Source: Orobanche coerulescens (Eukaryota; Streptophyta; Magnoliopsida; Lamiales; Orobanchaceae). Taken from it: 64,000 nucleotides of DNA. How positions within the stretch are numbered: the stretch's first letter is position 1; every line of letters begins with the position of its first letter. The stretch spans positions 171,978,501 to 172,042,500 of the forward strand of contig CM065809.1 in the NCBI GenBank assembly GCA_033398695.1, written 5' to 3'. The translations under genes and the position numbers were made by a program. Below are positions 1 to 11,751 of this stretch, one piece after another. The notes below the pieces were generated by a model. The model was not told the origin of the DNA. It saw nothing but the letters and a program-made list of their open reading frames with translations, and did no database searches.

Positions 1-100
1 TAAAGTTGACATCCCTATCAGAAAGGCACCATATCATCTGACAACGAGCAGCAACGGCAGTGTCATCCGACGGTGACCTTCTCTTTTTCGTTGGCTCCAT
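1..100 (-). CDS. Start of an unrecognised gene, truncated by the window edge
   Basis: An ATG at 98-100 on the minus strand opens a frame of 33 codons that runs off the left edge. An in-frame TAA lies three codons upstream, so this is the first usable ATG in this exon unless an acceptor lies in between. The N-terminus starts MEPTKKRRSP; the KKRR stretch resembles a nuclear localisation signal. No family is recognisable from 33 residues. The 380 bp upstream are AT-rich and contain pyrimidine-rich stretches ending in CAG that could be splice acceptors. Beyond them lies retroelement E1, and beyond that a promoter-like region at 9239-9780 in the same orientation, so the gene may have a split 5' leader. 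That it is a real gene is inference. Confidence 0.35.
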   Translation of the reverse strand, partial: MEPTKKRRSPSDDTAVAARCQMIWCLSDRDVNF

Positions 101-474
101 AGCTGATTATTTATGGGTTTTGTTGGTTTTATTTTATGGAATTAGGGCCAGCTGATATATGGGGAAGGATAAATCCGACTTCATACTCATCGGAAGTTTG
201 TTGTAAATTAGAGATTTTCGTGCTGGTTAACACTCACGAACATTAGGGAAGTAAATTTGGTAATTACCATTTATGATTTTTGTTGTATTTTTGTCCAAAC
301 CGATTAAGTTTACAATGATTATAACAAATATAATTATTACACTAGAAACTTACGGGATAGGGATTAGGGTTTACACAATATCTAATAAAAATGAAAGATG
401 CAAAAAATAAACACAAAGTAATAAAAAGACAGTATATTGCAAACCAAGCGAATCAAGGATTTGGAAGGGAAGTG
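101..474. other. AT-rich leader or intron, no gene seen
   Basis: This stretch separates the minus-strand ATG at 100 from the insertion site of E1. No ORF of note and no repeat seen elsewhere in the window. If the gene at 1-100 is real, this is its 5' untranslated region or leader intron. Confidence 0.4.
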
Positions 475-1342
475 ATGTCTGTAACACCCCCAAAGCCAAC
501 CGAGAATATTACAGCGCTGTGGACCCCATTTTGGAACCCACAAGGCTAAAATTATTTTCGCAAACGTTTAAAAATGCCAAAAAGGCCGATGACGGCAAAG
601 TTTTAAATACTCAAATATTTTTCAAAACGTTGTTCCCAATTACCATCAGGAAATACCATTTGAAAGCACAAGGCAAAGACGCCAAAAGGGCATTTAGAAA
701 GTATACACGAGTTGGAAAGATACTGAAAGCCATTATAAAATTTTACACACAGCGGATAGAGACATGATTAAATACATTTGCAGCGGAATCATAACAACCA
801 GAAAAGAATACACAAATCGCAACAACCATGCCATAGCCAGTATCACCGGAAAGCTCATCCCTTCACGACCGCTACTAGATCGAACTCCGAGTACCTAAAA
901 GATAAAGTCCATGACGGGGTCAGCCATAATACTCAACAATGATAACGATCATATCACATATACAATTACATATCAATGTAATTACAAGGTAATAATATTT
1001 ACAGTGTAACCTTACCGATCCATCACAATCCATATCAAATCAATCATTACCATAATCCACATCTCGCGTCCTCAAGTAACGAATGGATTTAAAATAACCA
1101 TATGTACTGTATTCAAAACGATACCAAGATTCTCGAAAATATAAATACATCTCAAATTCGGAGTAATCTGTCCATGACCAATCCTGTCCGCTGGGTCGCA
1201 CAATCGGACCCCCAATTCTGAGAAAACGGATATCACACGGTACATCTGTAAATCAACTGTCCCGAGACAATGGCGAGTCTCGGATATCAATACAAAGCAT
1301 GAATGCTCCCACAATCAATAATGATAAACAACCAATGCATCA

Positions 1343-1790
1343 GAACGAGAATATTAATGACATGATAACTCCACACAAGATCGACAAAGGATCACCCACG
1401 AACGAGAATACCATGATGTGGTGACTCCAACAAGATCAATGAAGGACTAACAACCGGGAATACCAACAACACGGTAAACCCCAACAAGATCAATAAAGGA
1501 TCAACAACCGAGGATACCAACAGCACGGTAAACTCCAACAAGATCAATAAGGATCGACAACCGAGAATACCAATGGTACGATAAACTCCAATAAGATCAA
1601 TAAAGGATCAACAACCTAGAATACCAACGGTAAGGCAAACTCCCAAACGGAATCAATAAGGATCAATAACGAACGAGATGCCAATGATAGGGGTACTCCA
1701 AACGAGATTAATAAATGGTCGATAACAAACGAATTGACCATCGACATGGCAACTCCAAACGAGATTAGTAAAGGGTCAACGGGGACAGAT
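1343..1790. repeat. Degenerate tandem array, period about 55-57 bp
   Basis: About eight units, each containing a variant of CGAGAATACCA, then GGTAAACTCCAA, then AAGATCAATAAAGGATC. The equivalent array in the other LTR is at 5926-6370. A related unit occurs in the internal region of E2 at 28775-28988. Confidence 0.75.
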
Positions 1791-2301
1791 ACACGAGAGA
1801 ATAAAATCGTCAACCATATACAAATCATATATACGGGATTTCAAAGACCACCCGAGTATCGAACAGATCCGATTATACATGGTTTGTGAACAACCAATCA
1901 ATAAGACTCACGATGGACGTCACGATACGCCCGATCCGGACATATGTTCGTGTACAATCCAACCACGGGTATTGATCAGATACACGTCTGGTCTCGTACC
2001 TAATCAGCCTCACGAAGTACGTCTTGTGTGCACGGTCCAATATGAGGTCGAAACCAACATATGCTACACGTGCCCGCCCCGAAAATCCTACACATGAATG
2101 ATCAAAACGTATCTGACTCCAGATATGCCACGATACAACATGACAACAATCCCGAAGAAACGCATATCCAACAAGGATCAAAAGACTTTCCAAGTGAGCA
2201 ACGATAACTCGATCATGAAAGACCAATACGACCACAATGTCGTATTTCCGTCAGACAACAGTTCATAGCATGCTCAGCAATGCATATAATATAAACATAT
2301 A

Positions 2302-2500
2302 AACCCCAAGGCCGCAGCCAAGGGTCACGGAAGCATCTCACAGGAATACTCTGGAACGTAGGTGCCATTTAGGTCTTATCCCCTAACACAGTTCATGCAG
2401 TCACAAAATACCCCAAGGTCGCAACCAAGGGTCACGAAAGTATTCACACAGGAATACCCCGAAACATAGGTGCCATTTAGATCTTATCCCCTAACACATC
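2302..2500. repeat. Twofold tandem repeat in the E1 LTR, about 117 bp
   Basis: Two copies of a segment containing AACCAAGGGTCACG and GTGCCATTTAGRTCTTATCC. In the other LTR (6888-7050) the second copy has lost about 40 bp between these blocks, so the LTRs differ by a deletion. Confidence 0.7.
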
Positions 2501-3911
2501 GGCCCAACAGATCACAGCTCAAAGAAAGAGCACATCACAAGACGTAACAAACAATGATGCACACTCACCACATGAAGTATTAATACACACATGCAATAAT
2601 GCAATATGATGATTATCATAACCTAGCTATATTAATTTACCTCAAGCTAGAGACGCTAACCTTTCCACGACCAACATCCCTGAACGAATGCACGGTTATC
2701 TGAATAATCCAAAATAAAGTGTAGTCCATTACTAATACCAAACCACCCTCTCGAGTTCAATTTTGGCATGATAACTAGTCTCGGTATTTTCTCATACAAT
2801 AGACCAAATATAATTCACGTCTCCATTCCCACTAGACATCTTTAAAATTATATACATTATGATTTATCTCAGTCCAAGCATAATGTACATACCATCATCC
2901 TGACAATTTATATTCCATGATACCATTGCTATATGAATCATAAATAAAATGAAAACGAAAATTTATTAAACATTATGAACTGAGCAAGAATAACTTGCCT
3001 CGATACCGATATGATGAAGTTGTTACCAATCCCGTCATCTTCATCTACAAGCTCCGCAGCCCCGACCAAGGCGATCCATGCATTCTCCAATTCCAATCAC
3101 AGCACAACGGTTAATCATCAACGATCGATTCACACAACCTAATGCAATGATCAATTAACGACGCGTTCGATAAGAATCAACAACCGATATAATCAACCAA
3201 TCAACTCAACGTTTCAACGACACCTCGATCATACGAAACCAAACCACATCAACTCTTAACAACACAAGTACAAGCCGAAATTCGATAATCAATAATTCTA
3301 ACAATGTCTTCAACATTCTTGGTTCCAACTTCAATCTTAATTACGGATTAACACGGCTCATCTTTGTAAATTCATTGGAATAAATTACCGATTATCATCA
3401 CGAATAATCATATGCCAAAATTAACCGTAATCCTTCCTAGTTCCATAAAATCACGACATATATAACTCAAGTGTTCTTCAAGAATATGAATCAATCCATA
3501 ATCATGTTTGTAGCCAACAAAACGACGTAATTTGATGGGTTCTATTGTCTAAACCATCATTTAATTCATAATCCAAGGTATATATCATCATGTTCCTTAA
3601 CATACGATTCATACAACCTCAAGAATCACAACAACAACAACGTAACCATCATTATACGAACAAGAACGTCAACAACAATATCAAAATCCGAATCAAGGAG
3701 AGGATTATCTGACGTACCTCTTAGAAGATGGAATACACAAGTGACCACCTCAAGAATCAATGATATCTCTATATCTCAAGATCCAATCCCATGTTTCCAA
3801 GCTCATAATCGACTTAGAAGGGCTGAAAACTCCATCTCTGAGTGTTTGAAGGCGAAAATGAAATGAAATTCTAAAGAGAAATGAAATGACGGGCGTCAAC
3901 TTATATAAACC

Positions 3912-4350
3912 TCCAACTCGTTACGTATGTAACACACCAAGGTTAACGTACGTAACATACTCTTACGTACACTATCTGACCTTGGTAGCGTACGTAATGA
4001 CGGTCCAGATGGCACTGACTCATTTCGTTCAAAGATTTACGTACGTAATCTCTTCTCAGTGGCGTACGTAATACGTACATTTACTTGCTATAGTAACACA
4101 CCTTCTTACCGTACGTAATGATACATCCTTAACATACGTAAGGCTCGAAGTTGACTCTCCTGTCCACATCCGCGCCGAAAGCTGCCGACACCGAGCCCAT
4201 CTGCCGACCACAGCTCGATCTTGTTAGATTTCCTTCTTAACGTACGTTGTGTACACAACTTAAGGTACGTTAAGCTTGCATAGTTACGTACGTAAGCTCC
4301 ATTATGTAGTGTACGTAATGGCTTTATTACTTAGCCATTTCTGCTCCTGT
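3912..4350. repeat. TACGTACGTA palindrome cluster in E1 LTR
   Basis: About a dozen copies of TTACGTACGTAA and one-base variants (AACGTACGTT, AGCGTACGTA, AACATACGTA) within about 440 bp, separated by unrelated spacers of 10-90 bp. The same cluster is in the second LTR at 8468-8875. The retained ACGT core is known as a bZIP binding core; that any factor binds here is not shown. Confidence 0.8.
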
Positions 4351-4672
4351 CTGTCGTCTCAATACACTGAATACGTACACGCGATATACTGAATACATGT
4401 GTTCGTTCCGATAACATTCTCATACGATACATATCCTCAAATATAACTGTCGACCAAGTACGACAATTGTACAATACTCATACAGTATATCCGACATCAA
4501 AAAACATATCAAGCATGTAATATCCTAGAATTAAATATAGCCTCGATAGATATACTAGCACGTCTGTCACAGTTCCCAAAATTATTTATCCATACTGTAT
4601 TGGTCCCACCCTGTACAGTACAACTCAGATAAAATAATGCGAAAAATCGTAGCGAAATTCTAGGATATTACA

Positions 4673-5065
4673 TATCTCCCCACTTAAATAAGTTTCGTCC
4701 TCGAAACTTAAAATCCTGTCATAACCAATATCCCAATCCCGGAATATCTTAAAATCTTGTCACCTTGTTCAGATAATCATCATCAAAACCAAATAACTGA
4801 AAGAACATACTTACAGGTCCGTGAAGTCGATGATCTCCCGTGATAATAGCATACGACTCCCATACAAAGTTTCGACACAATAACAACACATTGGCATCGC
4901 AAATATGGCAATTTGAAAATATTTCAAATATTTTGGAATCTCCAAAAATCAGTTTGACTCGAAAGTCGGAAAATTATCTTCAAAAGTCATGCTACTACCG
5001 CACCGGTAGAGCCACATAACACACATGCCCGGGTTTTACGAAACCCAAGCTGCGATACCATTTTC
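4673..5065 (-). other. E1 internal region: PPT, hairpin and PBS, no coding
   Basis: The whole internal domain is 393 bp. At its left end (3' in element orientation) is a purine tract complementary to 4673-4686. Next comes an 8-bp perfect stem, AAGTTTCG/CGAAACTT, at 4690-4709. At its right end, 5044-5060 read on the minus strand gives TGGTATCGCAGCTTGGG, an imperfect match to the initiator-Met tRNA primer-binding site TGGTATCAGAGC. Nothing in between reads as protein. Confidence 0.85.
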
Positions 5066-8000
5066 TGTAACACCCCCAAAGCCAACCGGGATTATTACAG
5101 CGCCGTGGATCCCATTTTGGAACCCACACGGCTAAAATCATTTTCGAAAATGTTTAAAATGCCAAAAAGGCCGATGACGACAAAGTTTTAAATACTCAAA
5201 TATTTTTCAAAACGTTGTTCCCAATTACCGTCAGGAAATACCATTTGAAAGCACAAGGCAAATACGCCAAAAGGGCATTTAGAAAGTATACGAGTTGCAA
5301 AGATACTGAAAGCCATTATAAAATTTTACACGCAGCGGATAGAGACATGATTAAATACATTTGCAGTGGAATCATAACAACCAGAAAATAATACACAAAT
5401 CGCAACAACCATGCCATAGCCAGTATCACCGGAAAGCTCATCCCTTCACGACTGCTACTAGTTCGAACTCCGAGTACCTAAAAGATAAAGCCCACGACGG
5501 GGTCAGCCATAATACTCAATAATGATAACGATCACATCACCTATACAATTACATATCAATGTAATTACAGGGTAATAATATTTACAGTGTAACCTTACCG
5601 ATCCATCACAATCCATATCAAATCAATCCTTACCATAATCCATATCTCGCGTCCTTCAAGTAACGAATGGATTTAAAATAACCATCTGTACTGTATTCAA
5701 AACGATACCAAGATTCTCGAAAACATAAATACATCTCAAATTCGGAGTAATATGTCCATGACCAATCCTGTCCACTGGGCCGCACAATCGGACCCCCAAT
5801 TCTGATAAAATCGATATCACACGGTACATCTGTAAACCAACTGTCCCGAGACAATGGCAAGTCTCGGATATCAATACAAAGCATGAATGCTCCCACAATC
5901 AATAATGATAAACAACCAATGCATCAGAACGAGAATATTAATGACATGATAACTCCACACAAGATCGACAAAGGATCACCCACGAACGAGAATACCATGA
6001 TGTGGTGACTCCAACAAGATCAATGAAGGACTAACAACCGGGAATACCAAAAATACGGTAAACCCCAACAAGATCAATAAAGGATCAACAACCGAGGATA
6101 CCAACGGCACGGTAAACTCCAACAAGATCAACAAGGATCGACAACCGAGAATACCAAAGGTACGATAAACTCCAATAAGATCAATAAAGGATCAACAACC
6201 GAGAATACCAACGGTAAGGCAAACTCCCAAATGGAATCAATAAGGATTAATAACGAACGAGATTACTAATGATAGGGGGACTCCAAACGAGATTAATAAA
6301 GGGTCGATAACAAACAAATTGACCATCGACATGGCAACTCCAATCGAGATCAGTAAAGGGTCAACGGGGACAGATACACGAGAGAATAAAATCGTCAACC
6401 ATATACATATCATATATACGGGATTTCAAAGACAATCCGACTATCGAACAGATCCGATTATACATGGACTGTGAATGACCAATCAATTAGACTCAAGATG
6501 GACGTCACGATACGCCCTATCCGGACATGTGTCCCTGTACAAGCCAACCACGAGTATTGATCAGATACACGTCTCGTCTCGTACCTAATCAGCCTCACGA
6601 AGACGTTTCATGTGCACGATCCAATATGAGGTCGAAACCAACATATGCTACACGTGCTCGCCGCCAAAACCCTACACATGAACGATCAGAACGTATCTGA
6701 CTCGAGATATGCCACGATACAACATGACAACAATCTCGAAGAAACGGATATCCAACAAGGATGAGAAGACTTTCCAAGTGAGCAACGATAACTCGATCAT
6801 GAAAGACCAATACGACTGCGATGTCGTATTTTCGTCAGACAATAGTTCATAGCATGCTCAGGAATGCATATAATATTAACATATAAACCCCAAGGCTGCA
6901 GCCAAGGGTCACGGAAGCATCTCACAGGAATACTCCGGAACGTAGGTGCCATTTAGGTCTTATCCCCTAACACAGTTCATGCAGTCACAAAATACCCCAA
7001 GGTCGCAACCAAGGGTCACGACCATTTAGGTCTTATCCCCTAACACATCGGCCCAACAGATTACAGCTCAAAGAAAGAGCACATCACAAGACGTAACAAA
7101 CAATGATGCACACTCACCACATGAAGTATCAACACACACATGCAATAATGCAACAGAATGATTATCATAACCTAGCTATATTAATTTATCTCAAGCTGTA
7201 GACGCTAACCTTTCCACAACCAACATCCCTGAAGAAATGCAAGGTTATTCGAATAATCCAAAATAAAGTGTAGTCCATTACTAATACCAAACCACCCTCT
7301 CGAGTTCAATTTCGGCATGATAACTAGTCTCGGTATTTAACTTCTCATACAATAGACCAAATATAATTCACGTCTCCGTTCCCACTAGACATCTTTAAAA
7401 TTATATACATTATGATTTATCTCAGTCTAAGCATAATGTACATACCATCATCCAGACAATTTATATTCCATGATACCATTGCTATAGGAATCATAAATGA
7501 AATGAAAACGAAACATTTATTAAACATTAAGAACTGAGCAAGCATAACTTGCCTCGATACCGATACGATGAAGTTGTTACCAATCCCGTCATATTCATCT
7601 ACAAGCTCCGCAGCCCCGACCAAGGCGATCCATGCATTCTCTAATTCCAATCGCAGCACAACGGTTAATCATCAACGATCGCTTAATGCAACCTAATGCA
7701 ATGATCAATAACGACGAGTTCGATAACAATCAACAACCGATATAATCAACCAATCAACTCAACGTTTCAACGACACCTCGATCATACGAAACCAAACCAT
7801 ATCAACTCTTAACAACATAAGTACAAGCCGAAATTCGATAATCAATAATTCTAACAATGTCTTCAACATTCTTGGTTCCGACTTCAATTTAAATTAAGGA
7901 TTAACACGGCTCATCTTTGTAAAGTCATTGGAATAAATTACCGATTATCATCACGAATAATCATATGCCAAAATTAACCCTAATCCTTCCCAATTTCATA

Positions 8001-9233
8001 AAATCACGACATATATAACTCAAGTGTTCTTCAAGAATATGAATCAATCCATAATCATGTTTGTAGCCAACAAAATGACGTAATTTGATTTTCTATCGTC
8101 TAAACCATCATTTAATTCATAATCCAAGGTATATATCATCATGTTTCTTAACATACGATTCATACAACCTCAAGAATCACAACAACAACACCATAACCAT
8201 CATTATACGAAGAAGAACGTCAACAACAATATCAAAATCCGAATCAAGGAGAGGATTATCCGACGTACCTCTTAGAAGATGGAATACACAAGTGACCACC
8301 TCAAGAATCAATGATATCTCCATATCTCAAGCTCCAATCCCATGTTTCCAAGCTCATAATCGACTTAGAAGGGCTGAAAACTCCATCTCTGAGTGTTTGA
8401 AGGCGAAAACGAAATGAAATTCTGAAGAGAAATGAAATGACGGGCATCCACTTATATAAACCTCCAACTCGTTACGTACGTAACACACCAAGGTTAACGT
8501 ACGTAACATACTCTTACGTACGCTATCTGACCTTGGTAGCGTACGTAATGACGGTCCAGATGGCACTGACTCATTTCGTTCAAATATTTACGTACGTAAT
8601 CTCTTCTCCGTAGTATACGTAATACGTACGTTTACTTGCTACAGTAACACACCTTCTTAACGTACGTAATGATACATCCTTAACATACGTAAGGCTCGAA
8701 GTTGACTCGCCTGTCCACATACGCGCCGAAAGCTGCCGACACCGGGCCCACCTGCCGACCACAGCTCGATCCTGTTAGATTTCCTTCTTAACATACGTTG
8801 TGTACACAACTTAACGTACGTTAAGCTTGCATAGTTACGTACGTAAGCTCCATTATGTAGCATACGTAATGGTATTCTTACTTAGCCAATTCTGCTCCTG
8901 TCTGCCGTCTCAATACACTGAATACGTACACGCGAGATACTGAATACATGTGTTCGTTCCGATAACATTCTCATACAATACATCTGATGCACGATATCCT
9001 CAAATACAACTGTCGACCAAGTACGACAATTATACAATACTCATGCAGTATATCCGACATCGAAAAACAAATCAAGCATGTAATATCCTAGAATTAAATA
9101 TAGCCTCGATAGATATACTGGCACATCTGTCACAGTTCCCAAAATTATTTATCCATACTGTATCGGTCCCACTGTACAATACAACTCAGATAAAATAATG
9201 CGAAAAATCGTAGCAAAATTCTAGGATATTACA
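5066..9233 (-). repeat. E1 5' LTR (4168 bp)
   Basis: Direct repeat of 480-4672 with scattered substitutions and small indels; followed at 9234-9238 by the ATGTC duplication. Its palindrome cluster is at 8468-8875 and its 57-bp array at 5926-6370. Confidence 0.9.
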
Positions 9234-9238
9234 ATGTC

Positions 9239-9780
9239 GCTGTGAAAAACAGTTCGGCTCAGTCCCCTATCTCAGAAACACACGTCCAGGACTCACTTAG
9301 TCGCGGCCAACACCAAAGAATCGTAGGCCCAGACCAACCGGTAGCAACTCCTCCGAAAACCGAAGCAAATCTCAGCAAAATCCGAAGTACACAACCAAGA
9401 ACAGTAACCACCCCGGAACGCATAACCCAGAGCTCCTTTCTCCGTCACAAAGATCTCGATTATAGTTCACAAGAAGAAAAAGAATCGAAGAGTGTAAACA
9501 AATTACTTTTTGCTCGTGTCTATCATCTCTCTCGGAAATGGTATATATATACATCGAGTATCGAACGTTGAGAGAATGAATGAACCGAAAGCTGGAAATC
9601 CATGGCGGAAAACCAGTAGATCGGTCACAACGAACAAGAGAGAGAGAGAGAGAGAGGAAGAATCGGGCAGAGAAAAAGGAGAAGGAGTCGGTGAAAGGGT
9701 TAGGGTTTCTTGGGTGGGGATTTTATATAAGGGCCAAGAGAAACCGAGGGCCAGGATTAAAAGGCTTATCAACGACTGAG
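9239..9780 (-). promoter_or_regulatory. Promoter-like region and leader, minus strand
   Basis: Read on the minus strand there is a TATA-like TTATATAAAATC at about 9719-9730. About 15-30 bp downstream comes an AAACCCTAACCCT telo-box (9696-9708), and then a CT microsatellite (9637-9656), an arrangement common in leaders of highly expressed plant genes. Short ATG-initiated frames follow (for instance a 54-codon one ending near 9250) but none is recognisable. The orientation matches the ATG at 100, with E1 inserted between. The TATA and telo-box are seen in the sequence; the assignment to the gene at 1-100 is inference. Confidence 0.4.
9637..9656. repeat. (GA)n microsatellite
   Basis: About ten GA dinucleotides; CT-rich on the minus strand, where it would lie in a 5' leader. 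Confidence 0.9.
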
Positions 9781-10039
9781 ATTAATCTGGTCCTCATAAA
9801 TGGTGGTTTTATGGGCTGCTTCCAAAGTTCGGTCTGGGCCTTATTGCTTTGGTGGGCTGCAGGATATATATGTTTTGGGCCTCTCTTTTTAATTCATTTG
9901 ACCCAATAAAAAACCCAACAATTTTCTTTTACATACGTTAATGATAGGATAAAATGCCAAAAAAAAAAATCCTCGATGGTAATTTAGTTAGGTTATGTAT
10001 ATGAGTTGGTGTAATTTGATTTGTCTAATTGGATTTGTC

Positions 10040-10350
10040 AATGATTTAGAATACTAGTAAATAATTTTGTTAACAATCCATTGGTGGTGACCAACCCTGG
10101 TCGGTGATTGTCAAAATACCCATTGGTAAGTTGTTACCATATTGTAATTTGAAATACATGTTGGTAATCCAAATTACCACTGGGTAATTTTGTTAACAAG
10201 TCGGTCGATGGTCACTGGACGTGACTGGCGACCGTGAACATATCATTCGGTATATTGTTACCATATGCTAATCTCGAATAATTGTCGGTAATCCAATTAT
10301 TAGTGAGTAATTTTGTTAGTCGTGGTAACTGGGAGTGACCGGTGATGGTC
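10040..10350. repeat. Degenerate tandem repeat, period 123 bp
   Basis: The block TAATTTTGTTA recurs at 10062, 10185 and 10308. Between copies come a GGTGACC-like block, a TTGTTACCATAT block and a TTGGTAATCCAA block. Two full units and a partial third are visible. No coding potential. Confidence 0.7.
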
Positions 10351-10499
10351 AGAAGGCTCATTCATAATACAAATTAAGAGATGGTGATTCTCGCCAATCG
10401 CCCAAAAAAAAACGATCCGCCGGTGGTTGGCTGATCGGCAATGGTCGATTGGCTGTGGTGGTCGACCAACGGTAGTGGCCAACCGGCCTACGACGCCCG

Positions 10500-11487
10500 A
10501 TCAGTGTAAATGTTCCATGACTTGTTCAAATTTGAGAAATTTGATAGAGGGGTGGGTATTAATGGCATATTAACAATATATTATTTTAATGATGTGTCTT
10601 GACTATAATAATACTTGTATTTTGGGTAACAATATCGAAGTAAATGTCCTTTAGATTAAAAAGCTTTTAGAAATGTATCTTAGGGTCATTCGCCCCTTTA
10701 AAATATCCATTTCAGCTCGACCCATACAAAAGCCACAACAGTAAACAGTTTTGGGCGAGCGCGATTCATTATCATCCCACCCACACCCATCCCGCGTCGA
10801 CTCATCCCAATCCACATCTAACAAGAAAAAATAACTAGAAGAAATGTCCCACCTTGCAAAACTATAATGCAGCGTGGTTTTCAGCTATGATAATGCCCCG
10901 CCTCACATATAAGCACACCGTACGAAAATTGCAGGGCTGATGCAGTTCCACCTTCATCCTGCCCCGCACCGACCCTTAAGTTTTGTGGACATATTCATTC
11001 CAGCGAAATTCCTTATTAGTTATTCAACAATGCTACATGCACAACCAATTTACACAACCAAACTTTACAACACATCATCTCACCATACATTTATCACTAA
11101 ATTCATTATTTATTCCATCACCTACCCCACCACCCACATCATCAATGGTTCAAAACAAACACAACCGTTACAACGGTTGTGATTGTATCATTTTTCTTAG
11201 TTATTAGGTCATTTTTTCTTAAAATAATATAAATTTTAGTGTAGCATAAAACACATGAAGAATCTACTACATATCAAATCGTTTTATACCAACGATGTGA
11301 AGGTAAGAATTGCATAGTTTCTTCGTCAATTGGAAGTTTTTCATCAGGCCAAGTTGTACCTGACACAACATATCTTACTAGACGAACCATCGGGTGGCAA
11401 AAGGAAGGCCTACATACGCATTCTACTGAAACCGAAAAGACTTCCGGTTCTTGCACTCAAAAAACCTTTGCTGCCAAGACTAAGGAC
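10500..11487. other. Intergenic, no gene supported
   Basis: Only short frames. A minus-strand stretch at 11274-11456 is open but has no recognisable domain. Base composition is ordinary for plant intergenic DNA. Confidence 0.5.
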
Positions 11488-11751
11488 TCGGAGTGTAAAT
11501 GAAATGAACATTCATGAAAAATTCGCGAAAAATTTCGATCAATGCTCGGTTCGTATTTGAGTCCGACTCGAACCGAACTGTGCGAACACAATCGAACCTA
11601 ACAACCAAACACTTACGAACGAACACGAAATTTATGAAACTTCAACGAGCCAAATACGAGCAAGCGGTTGGAATGTTCGTCGAACACGAACACAAACCAA
11701 ACCTATCATATATCCAACAAACGAACGTGTTCGGTTCAAAATACACCCCTA
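11488..11751. mobile_element. Putative hAT-like MITE with CGAACA-rich interior
   Basis: The left tip reads TCGGAGTGTAAATGAAATG and the right tip, reverse-complemented, TAGGGGTGTATTTTGAACC, an imperfect terminal inverted repeat of the TAGGGGTGT type also seen at 50196. The interior is rich in CGAACACGAACA-like and TTCG-like repeats, as in many plant hAT MITEs. The flanking 8-bp sequences match only at half their positions, so the target-site duplication is degenerate or the ends are slightly misplaced. Confidence 0.45.

Larger units (their letters stand above)
480..4672 (-). repeat. E1 3' LTR (4193 bp)
   Basis: On the plus strand it starts TGTAACACCCCC and ends GGATATTACA. Inside are a roughly 57-bp tandem array (1343-1790), a twofold repeat of about 117 bp (2302-2500) and a TACGTACGTA palindrome cluster (3912-4350). 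It is the 3' LTR because the purine tract abuts its right end. Confidence 0.9.
480..9233 (-). mobile_element. E1: complete non-autonomous Ty3/gypsy-type element with giant LTRs
   Basis: Two long direct repeats (480-4672 and 5066-9233) flank a 393-bp internal segment. The element is bounded by a perfect 5-bp target-site duplication, ATGTC, at 475-479 and 9234-9238. Read on the minus strand each LTR begins TGTAATATCC and ends GGGGGTGTTACA. A primer-binding site for initiator-Met tRNA lies just inside the 5' LTR and a purine tract just before the 3' LTR. No gag or pol is present, and the short ORFs in the LTRs lack family features. LTR ends and PPT hairpin match the Tekay-type element E4 at the right end of the window, so E1 probably depends on such an element. 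In the first roughly 98 bp the two LTRs differ at about nine positions, suggesting an older insertion. Confidence 0.9.

Noticed and set aside
1072..2235. Minus-strand frames in the E1 LTR (also 5630-5902, 6595-6810)
   Set aside because: They are not conserved in frame between the two LTRs, lack domains and overlap tandem repeats.
11274..11456. A minus-strand frame with faint resemblance to a receptor-kinase tail
   Set aside because: Only a few scattered residues agree; no kinase motif, no splice context and no neighbouring exon.
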